22,575 nucleotides of DNA from assembly GCA_028565635.1 (NCBI GenBank), contig JAOXYB010045281.1, forward strand, positions 2,572 to 25,146, written 5' to 3'. How positions within the stretch are numbered: the first letter of the stretch is position 1; each line of letters opens with the position of its first letter. The stretch comes from Phoronis ovalis. Taxonomy: Eukaryota > Phoronida > Phoronidae. A model generated the notes under the pieces. That model did no database searches. It was not told the DNA's origin and was given only the letters and a program-made list of their open reading frames with translations. The translations under genes and the position numbers were made by a program. Below are positions 1 to 9,600 of the stretch, one piece after another.

Positions 1-49
1 TTTAATCGTGAGACTGGTCTTCCGTATGGTTAAACATGTTACCTATATA

Positions 50-556
50 TCAAATTAATAACAAGTGAATAAAAAATCTTATCTTATGCTCACCACGAAG
101 AAATGACTCTAACAAGGTATCCTGGTGTATACTATAAATGCGTGCGTCATTCCTGTAACTATCGCAACCAGTAGCAGTAGGGTCATCAACAGCGCCGTCT
201 GTTTTGTCCGGCCTAATCTCCCCAACGCTTCCGAAAGACCCCTTATTACAGAGATTTTGATTAACATCCACACTTTCAAAAATGTTTGCAATGGTTGCTG
301 CATCTATAGCAATATCTTCCAACATTCTAGCCGTCCTTATTTTTTTAACACTTTTCAGTGAGACTAAACGATTTTGCATCTTCTTTTGTTCTTTTTCGAT
401 ACTTTTCTGACGCTGTTTGTGCTCTAACTCCAAACGAGCTGTTTCTCTTTTCATTGCAACATCCGATCTATTAAGTTCACGTATTAAACCTCGTCGCCTG
501 GAATTGTCATTTAGAATTTTTCTATCCATTTGACGGCTCTCTTCTTTTCTATCCAT
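50..556 (-). CDS. Charged coiled-coil-like protein, probable first coding exon of an unidentified gene
   Basis: The open frame encodes 168 residues. The ATG at 556-554 has a favourable context (G at -3, G at +4) and is preceded in frame by TAA codons two and three triplets upstream, so this Met is the only plausible start in the frame. The first ~80 residues are very rich in Lys, Arg, Glu and Gln and lack helix breakers (residues ~37-64 especially), which suggests a long helix or coiled coil; a short motif MDRK occurs twice, at residues 1-4 and 10-13. The frame then becomes mixed and polar. A donor-like GGTGAGC lies at 94-88 on the minus strand, so the true exon probably ends at 94 in phase 1, and the last hydrophobic residues (RFFIHLLLI) would be intron read-through. 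I do not recognise the family. It could be a lineage-specific protein or a fragment of a mobile element. That it is coding is inferred from length, composition and start context. Confidence 0.45.
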   Translation of the reverse strand: MDRKEESRQMDRKILNDNSRRRGLIRELNRSDVAMKRETARLELEHKQRQKSIEKEQKKMQNRLVSLKSVKKIRTARMLEDIAIDAATIANIFESVDVNQNLCNKGSFGSVGEIRPDKTDGAVDDPTATGCDSYRNDARIYSIHQDTLLESFLRGEHKIRFFIHLLLI

Positions 557-1300
557 TACTTATTACTTATTACCATAGAATAAAACAATTTGGATAATCC
601 AGGCTACGCGGAAAACCTGTAAGATACAATCCTTGATCGGCAAAATTTATTTCACTCAATAATGAAAATAAGTTATTCAAGTTTTCAATACCCAGCTTGC
701 CTTTATACCTATTATAAACAAAAATCAAGAGAAGCCCAAGCTTTCACTGAGAAAAGGCTATGAAAAAGGCCTAAATATTCTTATAATATATGGTTTCTCT
801 CACACTTGCTATGAGTAAATCCTGGCTAAAAATTGTTCATTATTCGACAACAGCAGCAAAACGTTACGAAGTCGTATTTCCTCGATACATCAGAGAAACT
901 TTACAAACAGCAATACATACTTGAAGGAAAGCTGTCGGTACGTCAAATAAACCATGTAATTTCGATTTTTATTGAAATAGGATCCTTGCACTCTATACAT
1001 GTTGTTGTCAAGTGTAACAAATGAACCCTGATCAAACTTGATATACATTAATTTATTTAACGTAACAAGCGTAACAGCTCAAGATATGTAGACTGTATCA
1101 AGTTAACTTTTATTTTAAGCCAATTATCAATTTTGTTACACAAATAGATCATTCTAATTGTTGCCTATTGTTTTCAAGTCATACACTTTTAAATTTGTTA
1201 ACCCTGTAAACATTGCATAGAAATGAAGTACAGTGCCGGAGGGGTAATGACCATATATTTTTAGCTAGACGTTGATGTGCAGCCCAAGCTTAAAATATCC
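557..1300. other. Non-coding interval upstream of the minus-strand ORF
   Basis: AT-rich sequence that would be 5' flank of the minus-strand coiled-coil gene. A 63-codon plus-strand frame at 833-1024 has no splice or family support. I see no RNA gene or clear repeat here. An HMX/NK2-type CAAGTG hexamer at 1009-1014 is expected by chance at this frequency. Confidence 0.5.
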
Positions 1301-1540
1301 ACCCATTTTTAGGGATTTCGGTCTCATAAGTGGAATCATTTTTAAGGTTTTCTGTCTCGAAAAGGGTCCATTTTTAAGATTATATCTCGAAAAAAATCCC
1401 TGAAACGCTACCTGTAAATGAAATCGTGAAAATATGACCCATTTTTAGGGATTTTGTTGAAAAGGGGGGGGGCCCATGTTTAAGGATATTTCTGTGAAAA
1501 GTGGACCCATTTTTAGGGATTTATTGCTGAAAAGTTCCCC
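1301..1540. repeat. Decayed tandem repeat, ~34-bp unit
   Basis: A unit starting CCCATTTTTAGGGATTT and ending near GAAAAG recurs at about 1301, 1334, 1367, 1437, 1472 and 1505, with a very degenerate copy between 1367 and 1437. Spacing is 32-35 bp, and copies vary between AGGGATTT and AAGGATAT in the core. A poly-G run at ~1464-1472 sits at a unit junction. The block is followed by a GC-richer tail to about 1600. The repeats keep part of a minus-strand frame open (ending near 1445), which is an artefact of the repeat and not a gene. The boundaries are approximate because the outer copies are badly eroded. Confidence 0.7.
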
Positions 1541-2443
1541 AATTGAGCGACACACTCCCGCATTTATCATATATGTAAGGGACCCCCGCGATAAAGAGCA
1601 ATATATAATGTGGCAAATAAAACAAAACAAATAAAAAAAATCTAGTACTTTAGTGCAGCATAGGTCACTAACCAGATGTAAAATGCTAAAATCATTTATG
1701 ATCCGATCGATTCTGGTTCTGTGAGAACACTGGAGAAGGCGTGCTCTGTTCTGTAGTGTAGGATTTTACCTTGCCATTCCCAAAATTGTTACAGAGAGTA
1801 TGAATTAAACCTATGCATAAATTATCAGCATCAATGTAAAAATATAGAATTTACCTTATTATTGAAAGTTCAGTATAAACGTACGTTGTGCCATATTGCT
1901 ACACGATGACACGTGATGAGCTACTTCAGCATAACGTGCTTTACACGTTCCATAAAAATGAGCGAATACTTGACAAGAGCAGAATGTGTTACTTAACAAA
2001 GTTAATCACTACTTTAAAGTAAAATTATCGGTGAAGTTCCCAGAAAAAACTGATTTCTTCAAAAAAAAAATGTGACAATTGAAACTGAAAGGTAAAAATT
2101 TAATAGTCCATCCATCTTTTTGTAAACGCTCTTTAAATTCAAGCTTGTCTCGAAAATATCATAGCCAGTGCATGGCATAAAAATAAAAATGTACTTTGAA
2201 TTGCTTAGCTATATGTATAAGTACGTGACAACTAAACAACTAAGACCAAGGAAAAATATTCTGTTTTCTCATGTATATAATACAGCTTCAAAAAATGACC
2301 AGGAACCAGGCCTTTATTTATTTTTGTCATGACTATGAACTGGAGTGATTTTCTTCCGCTTTTCAGTATCTGGTTTTATTATAATATAATATGAACTAGT
2401 GAATCTGTAATCTTATGCAGATCATCTATTTATTCATATATAA

Positions 2444-2453
2444 ATCCCGGGAT
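2444..2453. repeat. CCGGG-centred palindrome between two TATAAAT boxes
   Basis: ATCCCGGGAT is a perfect 10-bp palindrome in very AT-rich DNA and is flanked on both sides by ATATAAAT. The arrangement resembles a small symmetrical protein-binding site or a TATA-bearing promoter, but no transcript can be tied to it from the sequence. Confidence 0.3.
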
Positions 2454-2886
2454 ATAAATACAGACATATATTTTTCAGTGATATGGTGAATGTTTAAACT
2501 GTAACCAGTCTTTGTTTCATAAAGTTCATGTTTTAATATATATTCAAATACTGAATATATAGCAATTATTTCTTGTGTGTAGCTGCGACTGATAATATAT
2601 TCGGCGTTCCTTATATTTTGCCTCGAGAAGTTAGTTTCTTTGTATGTTATGGTAAAACGTATGCTTGCTTCTAATTCTACTTGACTTCAGTGCACTGAAG
2701 TAATTCTCGTTTAATTTAAAATGTAGGGTAATTTTCCTCTTACTGTATCAAAATTTCGTCATTAGCGAAAGTGAAAGGTGTTTCATAAATATTTTTGAAG
2801 TCATTTTTTGATAGCCTAGTCAATATGTATACTTGTTATATATTTTCCTGCATGCTCAGCATTTTTTTCAGGGGAAATTCAAGTTT

Positions 2887-2904
2887 ATCGCCAGAGGGGG
2901 CGAT
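2887..2904. repeat. Short GC-rich inverted repeat with CTCF-like core
   Basis: ATCGCC at 2887-2892 pairs with GGCGAT at 2899-2904 around a purine spacer. The central CCAGAGGGGGCG resembles the CTCF core consensus but lacks one base of the usual spacing, so CTCF binding is doubtful. Confidence 0.3.
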
Positions 2905-3383
2905 TATTCGAAGGAGTGAAAATTTGAACGATTAGATGATTCATGTGCTAAATATACTAAAAGTATCTTATAATATCTTTAGCAAATGAAACGTAATTTT
3001 TTCTCCAAATTAGTATTGCTACTTCACATCTGACATTGTGCATGTATCTGGCTGCTGTCTTTTGCCAATAAAGCTACCATTCTGTCAAATGTCTCACATT
3101 CAGTTAAAATTTTGACTGGAAACATTGTTTTATGTTCTTTTATATGTATAATTAAAATAAGAACCTAAATTAAAGTCCTATTTTCAGTTCGCCGCAGTTT
3201 ATCCGTCTGATTGTGCTGCCACCTGAGGGATGATCGGTTTCCCTCCCATAGTGCTGCTGTGTATTTTTTCTATACTATACTATACTAAATTGAGCCTTAT
3301 TAACTCCTCATAATAACTGTTTTAATTTTATTATAGCTATTCAGCAAAATAAAGCAAGAGCAGGCACACAACAAGAAATGAGA

Positions 3384-3405
3384 TTTTATAAAACATTTTA
3401 TAAAA
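3384..3405. repeat. Tandem pair of TTTTATAAAA palindromes
   Basis: Two identical 10-bp palindromes, TTTTATAAAA, lie at 3384-3393 and 3396-3405 with a 2-bp spacer. This could be chance in AT-rich DNA. Confidence 0.45.
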
Positions 3406-4264
3406 TTGTTTTTAATCATGATTCATGTATCTGTTTTCTTACTCAGACTATTTTAAGATTTTGTACATTAAAATAAAATTCCTAATACCGGAAAGCGACA
3501 AGACACGATTTTATTTAAATAATCTGACTATCACAAGAAAAACCCAATTATGTACAATGGCCGATTAACATATTACTTGGGATTAGAACGTTTGCTTGTC
3601 GACACGATTATTCTTATTATTCGTTACAGTACTATACTAAATACTTTTTATCAGCTAATTTTACTCCAATGTAGACGCCGCCACTATGATCCGCTATACG
3701 CTGGCTCCAACTGAGAATGACGAAACAATGCTTCCTACTCAGTTTACAAATATTCTGACTGGTAAATCAAACGAACTATCTGTCAAAGTATATACCAAGC
3801 ACAGAAAATATTTTATAATAGCTGATTAAGAACTATTAAAATGAATTATATCCTGTTTACCTTAAAATGCGCAAAGCGACAAAAAAAACGCGGTAGTGTC
3901 TGATATATATCAATATCCACAAGATTTCTAAACAGCCGCTTACCACTTTTAAGATTATCCGTTAATCTTTTTTATAAATCAAATCGATTAAAACACAAAA
4001 TAACTTATACCGATTTTGATACATAGCGTGGGTCTTACTGCTTTTTCATCAAGTAATCGGGATAGAATAGTAACGAATGTTGTCATTTTTTTTTATTGAA
4101 TCTCACAATTATAACCGAAAACAACAAGCATACGATTTTCTGAGCCTAGTTATTATTGTATTACATAGCTACAAGTTTGATATATGTTTCGCTATCTAAT
4201 TTTCAGCTTGGCTTGTCCTTTCTACACTTAACCGTATTCTGATAAAACTTTGACAGTCGTTACT

Positions 4265-4332
4265 CTAATGAGAGCAATTAAGTTGACAATTATGACTTTT
4301 AAAAGTCTTAATTAGTCGCTGAAAATAATTGA
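4265..4332. promoter_or_regulatory. Candidate enhancer: cluster of homeodomain sites including an HMX-type site
   Basis: Within ~70 bp there are TAATGAG, AGCAATTAAG, ACAATTATGA, CTTAATTAG and ATAATTGATTG, all containing ATTA or AATT cores. AGCAATTAA at 4273-4281 matches the in vitro HMX binding preference known for vertebrate HMX proteins. A perfect 14-bp palindrome, GACTTTTAAAAGTC, lies at 4294-4307. The location, ~5 kb upstream of the Hmx start, fits an autoregulatory element, but AT-rich DNA yields such cores often, so function is inferred only. Confidence 0.25.
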
Positions 4333-5247
4333 TTGTACTTGGTGTATTATTCTTTCAAATTGAGTATTCTCATAAAATAAATGGACCGAAAATATTGTAG
4401 AAAAATGTTTTCACGTTTTAATGTGCCCATGGGGATTGCAAGCAGCAACAGAGATGAGTATGTTTAATCGTTTTATCTTCTAAGAAGAATCTCTTTACAT
4501 TGAAGATCAAGAATGAATCATGAAGTTAAAATTTACAAACATTTCTGTTATGGCTAGATAATCCGATAAATACCATGACAACACGCTTGTTAGCATAACT
4601 TCTCCGTTACTTTTTTGACAATTATAACTAGTGATGAGTTATCATTTGCGGTCACATGAATTAAAATTATTAAAAAAATAACATGACATTTTAATAATCA
4701 TAAGTCATTTTTGGTCACGTGAATTAGACATACTGAAAATACAAAATTAACGATTGTCATTTATCTTTTACTCAATTACTAATATTTCCATTACAGAAAT
4801 AAAAAGTACATTATCTTTTAACCAAAAACTAAACAAAACAGATGGTTAAGTTAGTTAATGTAGCTATTTTTGTAATAACTTTTTTCATTAAGAAAACTAC
4901 ATGGAATCAATCTGCAAATGCAATAAAGTGCACTAAATTTCCAAATCTCCGTCATGTTTCAGAGTAATTCAAGTTTGTGAGATATACATGCCCAGTTTAA
5001 CTCTGTGCCAATTTGGGGTAACAAAGGAAGTATATTAAACAAAATTTTGTAACTTTAGCAAATTACCTAATTTCAGCCACCCGCAGTGGGCTATGCCAGA
5101 TGCTGAGACAAATTTAACTAAATTCTAAATGTTCACTGGCTATTATAATCACTGCACGTGACCTTTTGTAATAACTATGTTTTAATTTGGTAATACGTTT
5201 ATAAGGGTTTATAACAACTTACTCAACGCAATTATGACACCTTTATC

Positions 5248-5281
5248 CCCATTTTTAAGGACAATTTTGTCAAAATCAGTG
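5248..5281 (+). repeat. Solitary copy of the ~34-bp repeat unit
   Basis: CCCATTTTTAAGGACA followed by ATTTTGTCAAAATC matches the order and spacing of the tandem unit at 1301-1540 (CCCAT, TTTAAGGA, TTT, TGT, AAAA). It is one unit with no detectable neighbour copy, which suggests that the unit is dispersed and not confined to one locus. Confidence 0.4.
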
Positions 5282-5554
5282 TGAATATGCCATAAACTAA
5301 TTGGTAGTTTTGTTAGGAAAAGATTGGAATTTTTAGTAGAAAATAATATAATAAACGAAAAGTACTTCAATTACGCAACGCTAATAAATATTATGAATGA
5401 ACTAAATCGAGCACGCGGTGTTTTAGGAGTAAATTTTGATTTCTTTTATGTTACAAATAAAGAGTTGGTCAGATGCTGGTGGTTGAAAGTATATGCGTGA
5501 TTTAGTTAAATATAAACATTCAGCCAGAGTACCGGAATAGATGCATATAAATAC

Positions 5555-5579
5555 ATAATAAATTTATTATTATTATTAT
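5555..5579. repeat. Palindrome running into ATT microsatellite
   Basis: ATAATAAATTTATTAT at 5555-5570 is a perfect 16-bp palindrome and continues into a short (ATT)n tract up to 5579. It probably arose by slippage. Confidence 0.6.
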
Positions 5580-7570
5580 GACTTAATAATTAGGAGACAA
5601 AGTTTGAAGGCTTTCAGAATTAATCGACAAGGTTTTCTTGTTTGGGGACACGAATGCAAAAAAAAACAATGACAATAATGCAAAAATGGTTGTATGAAAA
5701 TTCCTGCCTTACATCATGATGAAAACTTCACATCAAAATGAAGCTTTACCAAAAGGCAGAAAATCGAGATGTTAAATGTGTTTGGCTTATATAGAAACTG
5801 CATTGTACCAGTGTTGAAAAGTACCGTTAAGCGATCGATCTGAAAACTACAGTCTACCCAAGTAATGATGAGATTTGATATCAGAACCTATTGAAAATGC
5901 TAGCTAATTAATAAAGATTACTAAAAAAATTATGTCACAAAGGAAATGTAATCATTAAATTTATAAATGAAAGCGTGAAATTGATAATTACAATTTATTA
6001 GGAAATCAGCTTATTAGTTAGAAAAATTATTTTAATTTATCATAACTAAAATTTCAAAAGTGTTGACTACGAAATTACAAGGTTATATACATGTAACAAC
6101 AAGACATATAAATTTTCAAATTTCCTAATTATGATCTATTACGAAATTTGTTCAATAAAAATTACGGAAGACGAGCAGGTGGGCGTGGCATTTTCTCAAG
6201 TAGCTCAAGCCATAATCAAATCGTTTAAGGCATAATTACCAAAGAATCTAAGATATACAATAAGAAATTTGCCTTTAGATGTGTATGAAAATATATGTAG
6301 AGATTTTCTTTTGTAAATTGAATTTAATTTATGTAAGAGGGGTTTAATTTTAGTAGATAGTTAAATTAATTGGAGTAGTTTAGGGAGAATTTTCTCACTT
6401 CTGCATAAAAAGGAGTGAAAGATGACAGATGGTAATTTGACGAGATGATTTAAAGCAAGGATAAAACTTGCTTTTACTAACTTAATGGTTTCAAGCCAAG
6501 TGAATCACCTCAGCTGACAGAAAAATGCCACATAGACATAGCGTGTCCACTGTCCCACCAATATCCACTGACCAAGTTTGTGGTGCTCCCAGTAATTCTT
6601 CAATCGCTATAGTACTCGGATTGTAAAATTGTTGCTAAACTAAGTTAGATTAAATCATCAAATATAAAACCCTATTTGGGGTATGCAAAATAGGAAAATA
6701 TATTTGTAATATTCATTAGGACAAACAAATTGGACTAGTGTCTTATTACCTACATTTAATTTTTAAAATTAATCTTCCCTGTATCATGTATATAAATATA
6801 TTATTAAAGGTACTGTAAGGTTATTCGCAATATCCTGGTTAATTATTATGAAACATAAACATGATTTTCTGAATTTTTTGTATTATTTAATTTTGTTTAT
6901 TATCAAATGACATATAACAAGTTCAGACTTATGCAACGTTTTATGAACCGAAAATTTATGGAATTTTTTTTAGCACAAGGACTATACATTTCGATGGCGT
7001 ATGATCAATCTGTTTTGGGACCATTACAAAAAAAAGGAAACTCTTAATTTATGAAGACTCGGTCAATAAGAATCGTCTCGAGACTATTAAACCATCTTTT
7101 AGTTTTAATGGGCGTCTTTTATCACGAACGCTTGACTTATGGTTTGGATATTGCCTCAATAAAACAGAATAGAGCAATTACTATTGCCTTGGAGGACATG
7201 TTTTTAACTTAAAAAATGTTATGCTTCGTGGAATATGAAATTATTAATCTGAGTTTTCGTGGTATAGTAGGCATGGCATATTGCGCTCTACTTATTTATT
7301 CGAAAGTTGAAATAAATTTTTTTTGTATTATCGATAGCATTTTTTTTATCAAAAGCAATCTGCGGCAATCAAACTTTTAATAATTTTGTGCCACAAAATA
7401 ATTTTTCAACAAATATGCTTTTATAGGAAGTAATATCTGAAATGCTTCCAGTTGGATGACAGAAAAGGCGAAAATGTATAGAACGACATAGATTGTTTTT
7501 AAACCCTTTTTATGACCTCTTTGTATGTAAAGTCCCAGTTTGATGTACTGCTGCTTTTTTATTTTCATTG

Positions 7571-7834
7571 TTACCAGTAGCAGTATGTCCAAAGTATGGC
7601 AACATTTGTCGTAAACACAGGATCAAGCTGGTTTGAGGAATTTAGAATTTCTCTCTGAATCCTGTTTTTTTTCACCGGATACCTTATAATACCGGTTAAT
7701 ATCATACATGACGAATCCTTTACCTCGAAAGTGTACTCACTAATATTAATCCTGGGTGAAACAGGGACATTTGATCCCCCTTCTTTGTTAACCTCTAATG
7801 AGTGCGCTGATAGTCGCCGAGGGGTTGCCATCAA
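7571..7834 (-). other. Unassigned short ORF, possible exon or dispersed-repeat relic
   Basis: An 87-codon frame begins with Met-Met at a GC-richer patch. Residues 1-40 have a mixed, protein-like composition (Arg, Ser, Glu and Val with a Pro-rich VPVSPRI segment), while the later part drifts toward random AT-rich sequence. A GAGGTAAAG donor-like site occurs around 7721-7729 on the minus strand, so an exon of ~37 codons ending there is possible. No family is recognised, and no upstream acceptor or promoter stands out. It may equally be a fragment of a transposable element. Confidence 0.2.
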
Positions 7835-8719
7835 AGGAACAAAAAGAAGACACTTTAAGTTAATTTTCTACCTTTATGAAATGACAAAAAAAATATAATG
7901 GCAATCGTATTAACATAAAATCATGCTTGAAAAACTAGCAATCAGTTTACATACTAATTTGACATGAACAACTATCAAGTAAAGAATTTAACTTTTGAAA
8001 AGGAAGATCAGTTACTGGCAATTACACCCTTTAAAAGTTTTGTAGATTTAGTTTTAGGTGGCTGGTTCCATTATATTCCAATTTTACACCATTTCCTCGG
8101 TTAGTAATCTAATAAATTGAAATTTTGAAATGGCGACGTTATTTCGCCTAATTAAATATAGTGAAAGGTCTTGTAGAGTGAAGTGAACTTTGTTTGCCTA
8201 CTTTTGCTATAGTTCATTGAATTTTGCGTTTAAAAATATCAATGTTCACGATTATCTATTTGTCTCTTGTGGATGAAGAAATAGTCTTATTTTATTATAA
8301 ATCAAGACTTATAAATTATATTTTATAAAGTTATTCATTATATCCAGTAAAGTATATGTAGCAGTTTATACGTCAGCGTAGATTTTTGATGAAAACCAAC
8401 GCTGTTACGGACTTGGTGGGGAATTCGCAAATTCTTTCCATTAATTCTTTAAATTTCAGGAATTTAATCTCAAAATTGAATCATTTAACCGATTATCGAT
8501 ATTGATAATTTCGTCTACATTGATACCAGTGTGTAAATCATTTTTATAATTAGCATGCGACCAATATCTTTTTATGGTACTTTATTGTATTTACTGACTG
8601 TAAAGCATTGCACATGTGATTATTTTTTGTCATATTTTAAACTGCAAATATCCATTAATTTAAAACTGAGCTTATGATTCTATTCTAGTTTCATTCATTT
8701 AAAATAGTTGGCGCTTCTT

Positions 8720-8832
8720 ATTGGTGCTTCTGCAGAAATAAGTAGCTAACCAATCAAAACGTAGATAACATTTCATTTTAAAAATCAAGCAAAAATTGAC
8801 CAATAAAAATAAAGCTCTTCTGATTGAGCTTT
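8720..8832. promoter_or_regulatory. Cluster of three CCAAT boxes with a small inverted repeat
   Basis: CCAAT cores lie at 8720-8724 (minus), 8750-8754 (plus) and 8800-8804 (plus), followed by AAAGCTC at 8811-8817 and GAGCTTT at 8826-8832, which could pair with an 8-nt loop. The cluster ends ~520 bp before the Hmx ATG, where a proximal promoter or its NF-Y sites could lie. No TATA box or initiator can be assigned with confidence. Confidence 0.25.
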
Positions 8833-9350
8833 GATTTAGAGATACAGAGATCGAAACTTTTACTAATCATTAAGCCTATTATCTTTTGTATTCGCCTTGC
8901 GGTGTGCTTTCAACCATTTAAATACTGTGACACTTCTATGAGTAGTTATACACAAACTAATCGGCGGTGACGGCGCCACGCAAATCGCCCATGTCGCTAC
9001 AGGTTTTAGTAAATAACAATCCACTGGAAAAACAGTGATTTGATCATTTCACTGTTGATCCAACTAATAACTGGTCATTACGTACAAATTGATGCACATA
9101 CGATAAAAGCTGCCGTGGAAACTTTAAAATTGTGATTATACTTGAAGCTTTTTAAAAGGAGAGGCGGCCGTAACTTTTGAGTGTAACAGTTTAAAATAGT
9201 TGTATATTATACGTGTTAATTAGGACTCGTAGACAGTTAGGAAACATTTCAAGGTTCGACTAGATAGATTACTAAGAAAGGAGTGCTCATTGCAAAGTTG
9301 ATTGCACATTCTATGTGAATTAAGTTTGAATTGTTTGGATTGTACTAAAA

Positions 9351-9600
9351 ATGTCAAGTATGGAGGACAAAAAGAAATCACAACAAACGCCGAACTCGTC
9401 ATCATTTTCCATAAACAGCATTTTAAACCGAACAGATGACAAAAAGTCAGAGAAAACTTCACCAACTGAAATATTATCAACGCCTAAAGTTGCGGGAGAT
9501 GCTCCAATCATGGCACCTTTTCCTGGTGATCTACCAACTAAATTTGGGCCTTGGTATCCTTGGCTTCACACAGGCGTTTATGGAAATATGCTACTAGAAA
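9351..9600 (+). CDS. Hmx: Hmx coding exon 1 (EH1 motif)
   Basis: Encodes residues 1-83 plus one base of codon 84. The donor AGAAA|GTAAGAT at 9601 is near consensus. The exon carries the Lys-rich N terminus, the EH1-like motif at 9405-9425 and an aromatic segment unlike low-complexity sequence. Reading on past the donor reaches a stop after six residues, consistent with intron sequence. Confidence 0.9.

Larger units (their letters stand above)
1541..9200. other. Long gene-poor interval upstream of Hmx
   Basis: About 7.6 kb of AT-rich DNA in which I find no frame with family-level similarity and no RNA gene. It contains simple repeats (CTATA-type at 3270-3287, ATT-type at 5564-5579), a few GC-richer patches (~1540-1600, ~3186-3262, ~7680-7830, ~8960-9000), clusters of homeodomain-type TAAT/ATTA sites and CCAAT boxes. 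Such an interval next to a developmental homeobox gene probably holds enhancers, but that is inference; only conservation against a related genome would show it. Confidence 0.5.

Noticed and set aside
109-361. Two short ORFs overlapping the left coiled-coil frame
   Set aside because: Shadow frames; their composition is random and they lie within the longer charged frame.
1009-1014. CAAGTG hexamers (also at 62-67 and 6497-6502) as HMX/NK2 sites
   Set aside because: The number of hexamers is about what chance would give; no clustering.
833-1024. 63-codon plus-strand ORF
   Set aside because: Short, no family, no splice or promoter context; expected by chance.
1445-1630. 61-codon minus-strand ORF
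   Set aside because: Kept open by the ~34-bp repeat units (LKMGP-type repeats); not a gene.
7377-7592. 71-codon minus-strand ORF rich in hydrophobic residues
   Set aside because: AT-rich reading typical of random sequence; overlaps the better-looking frame at 7571-7834.
9220-9511. Two minus-strand ORFs of 86 and 63 codons
   Set aside because: Antisense shadows of Hmx exon 1.
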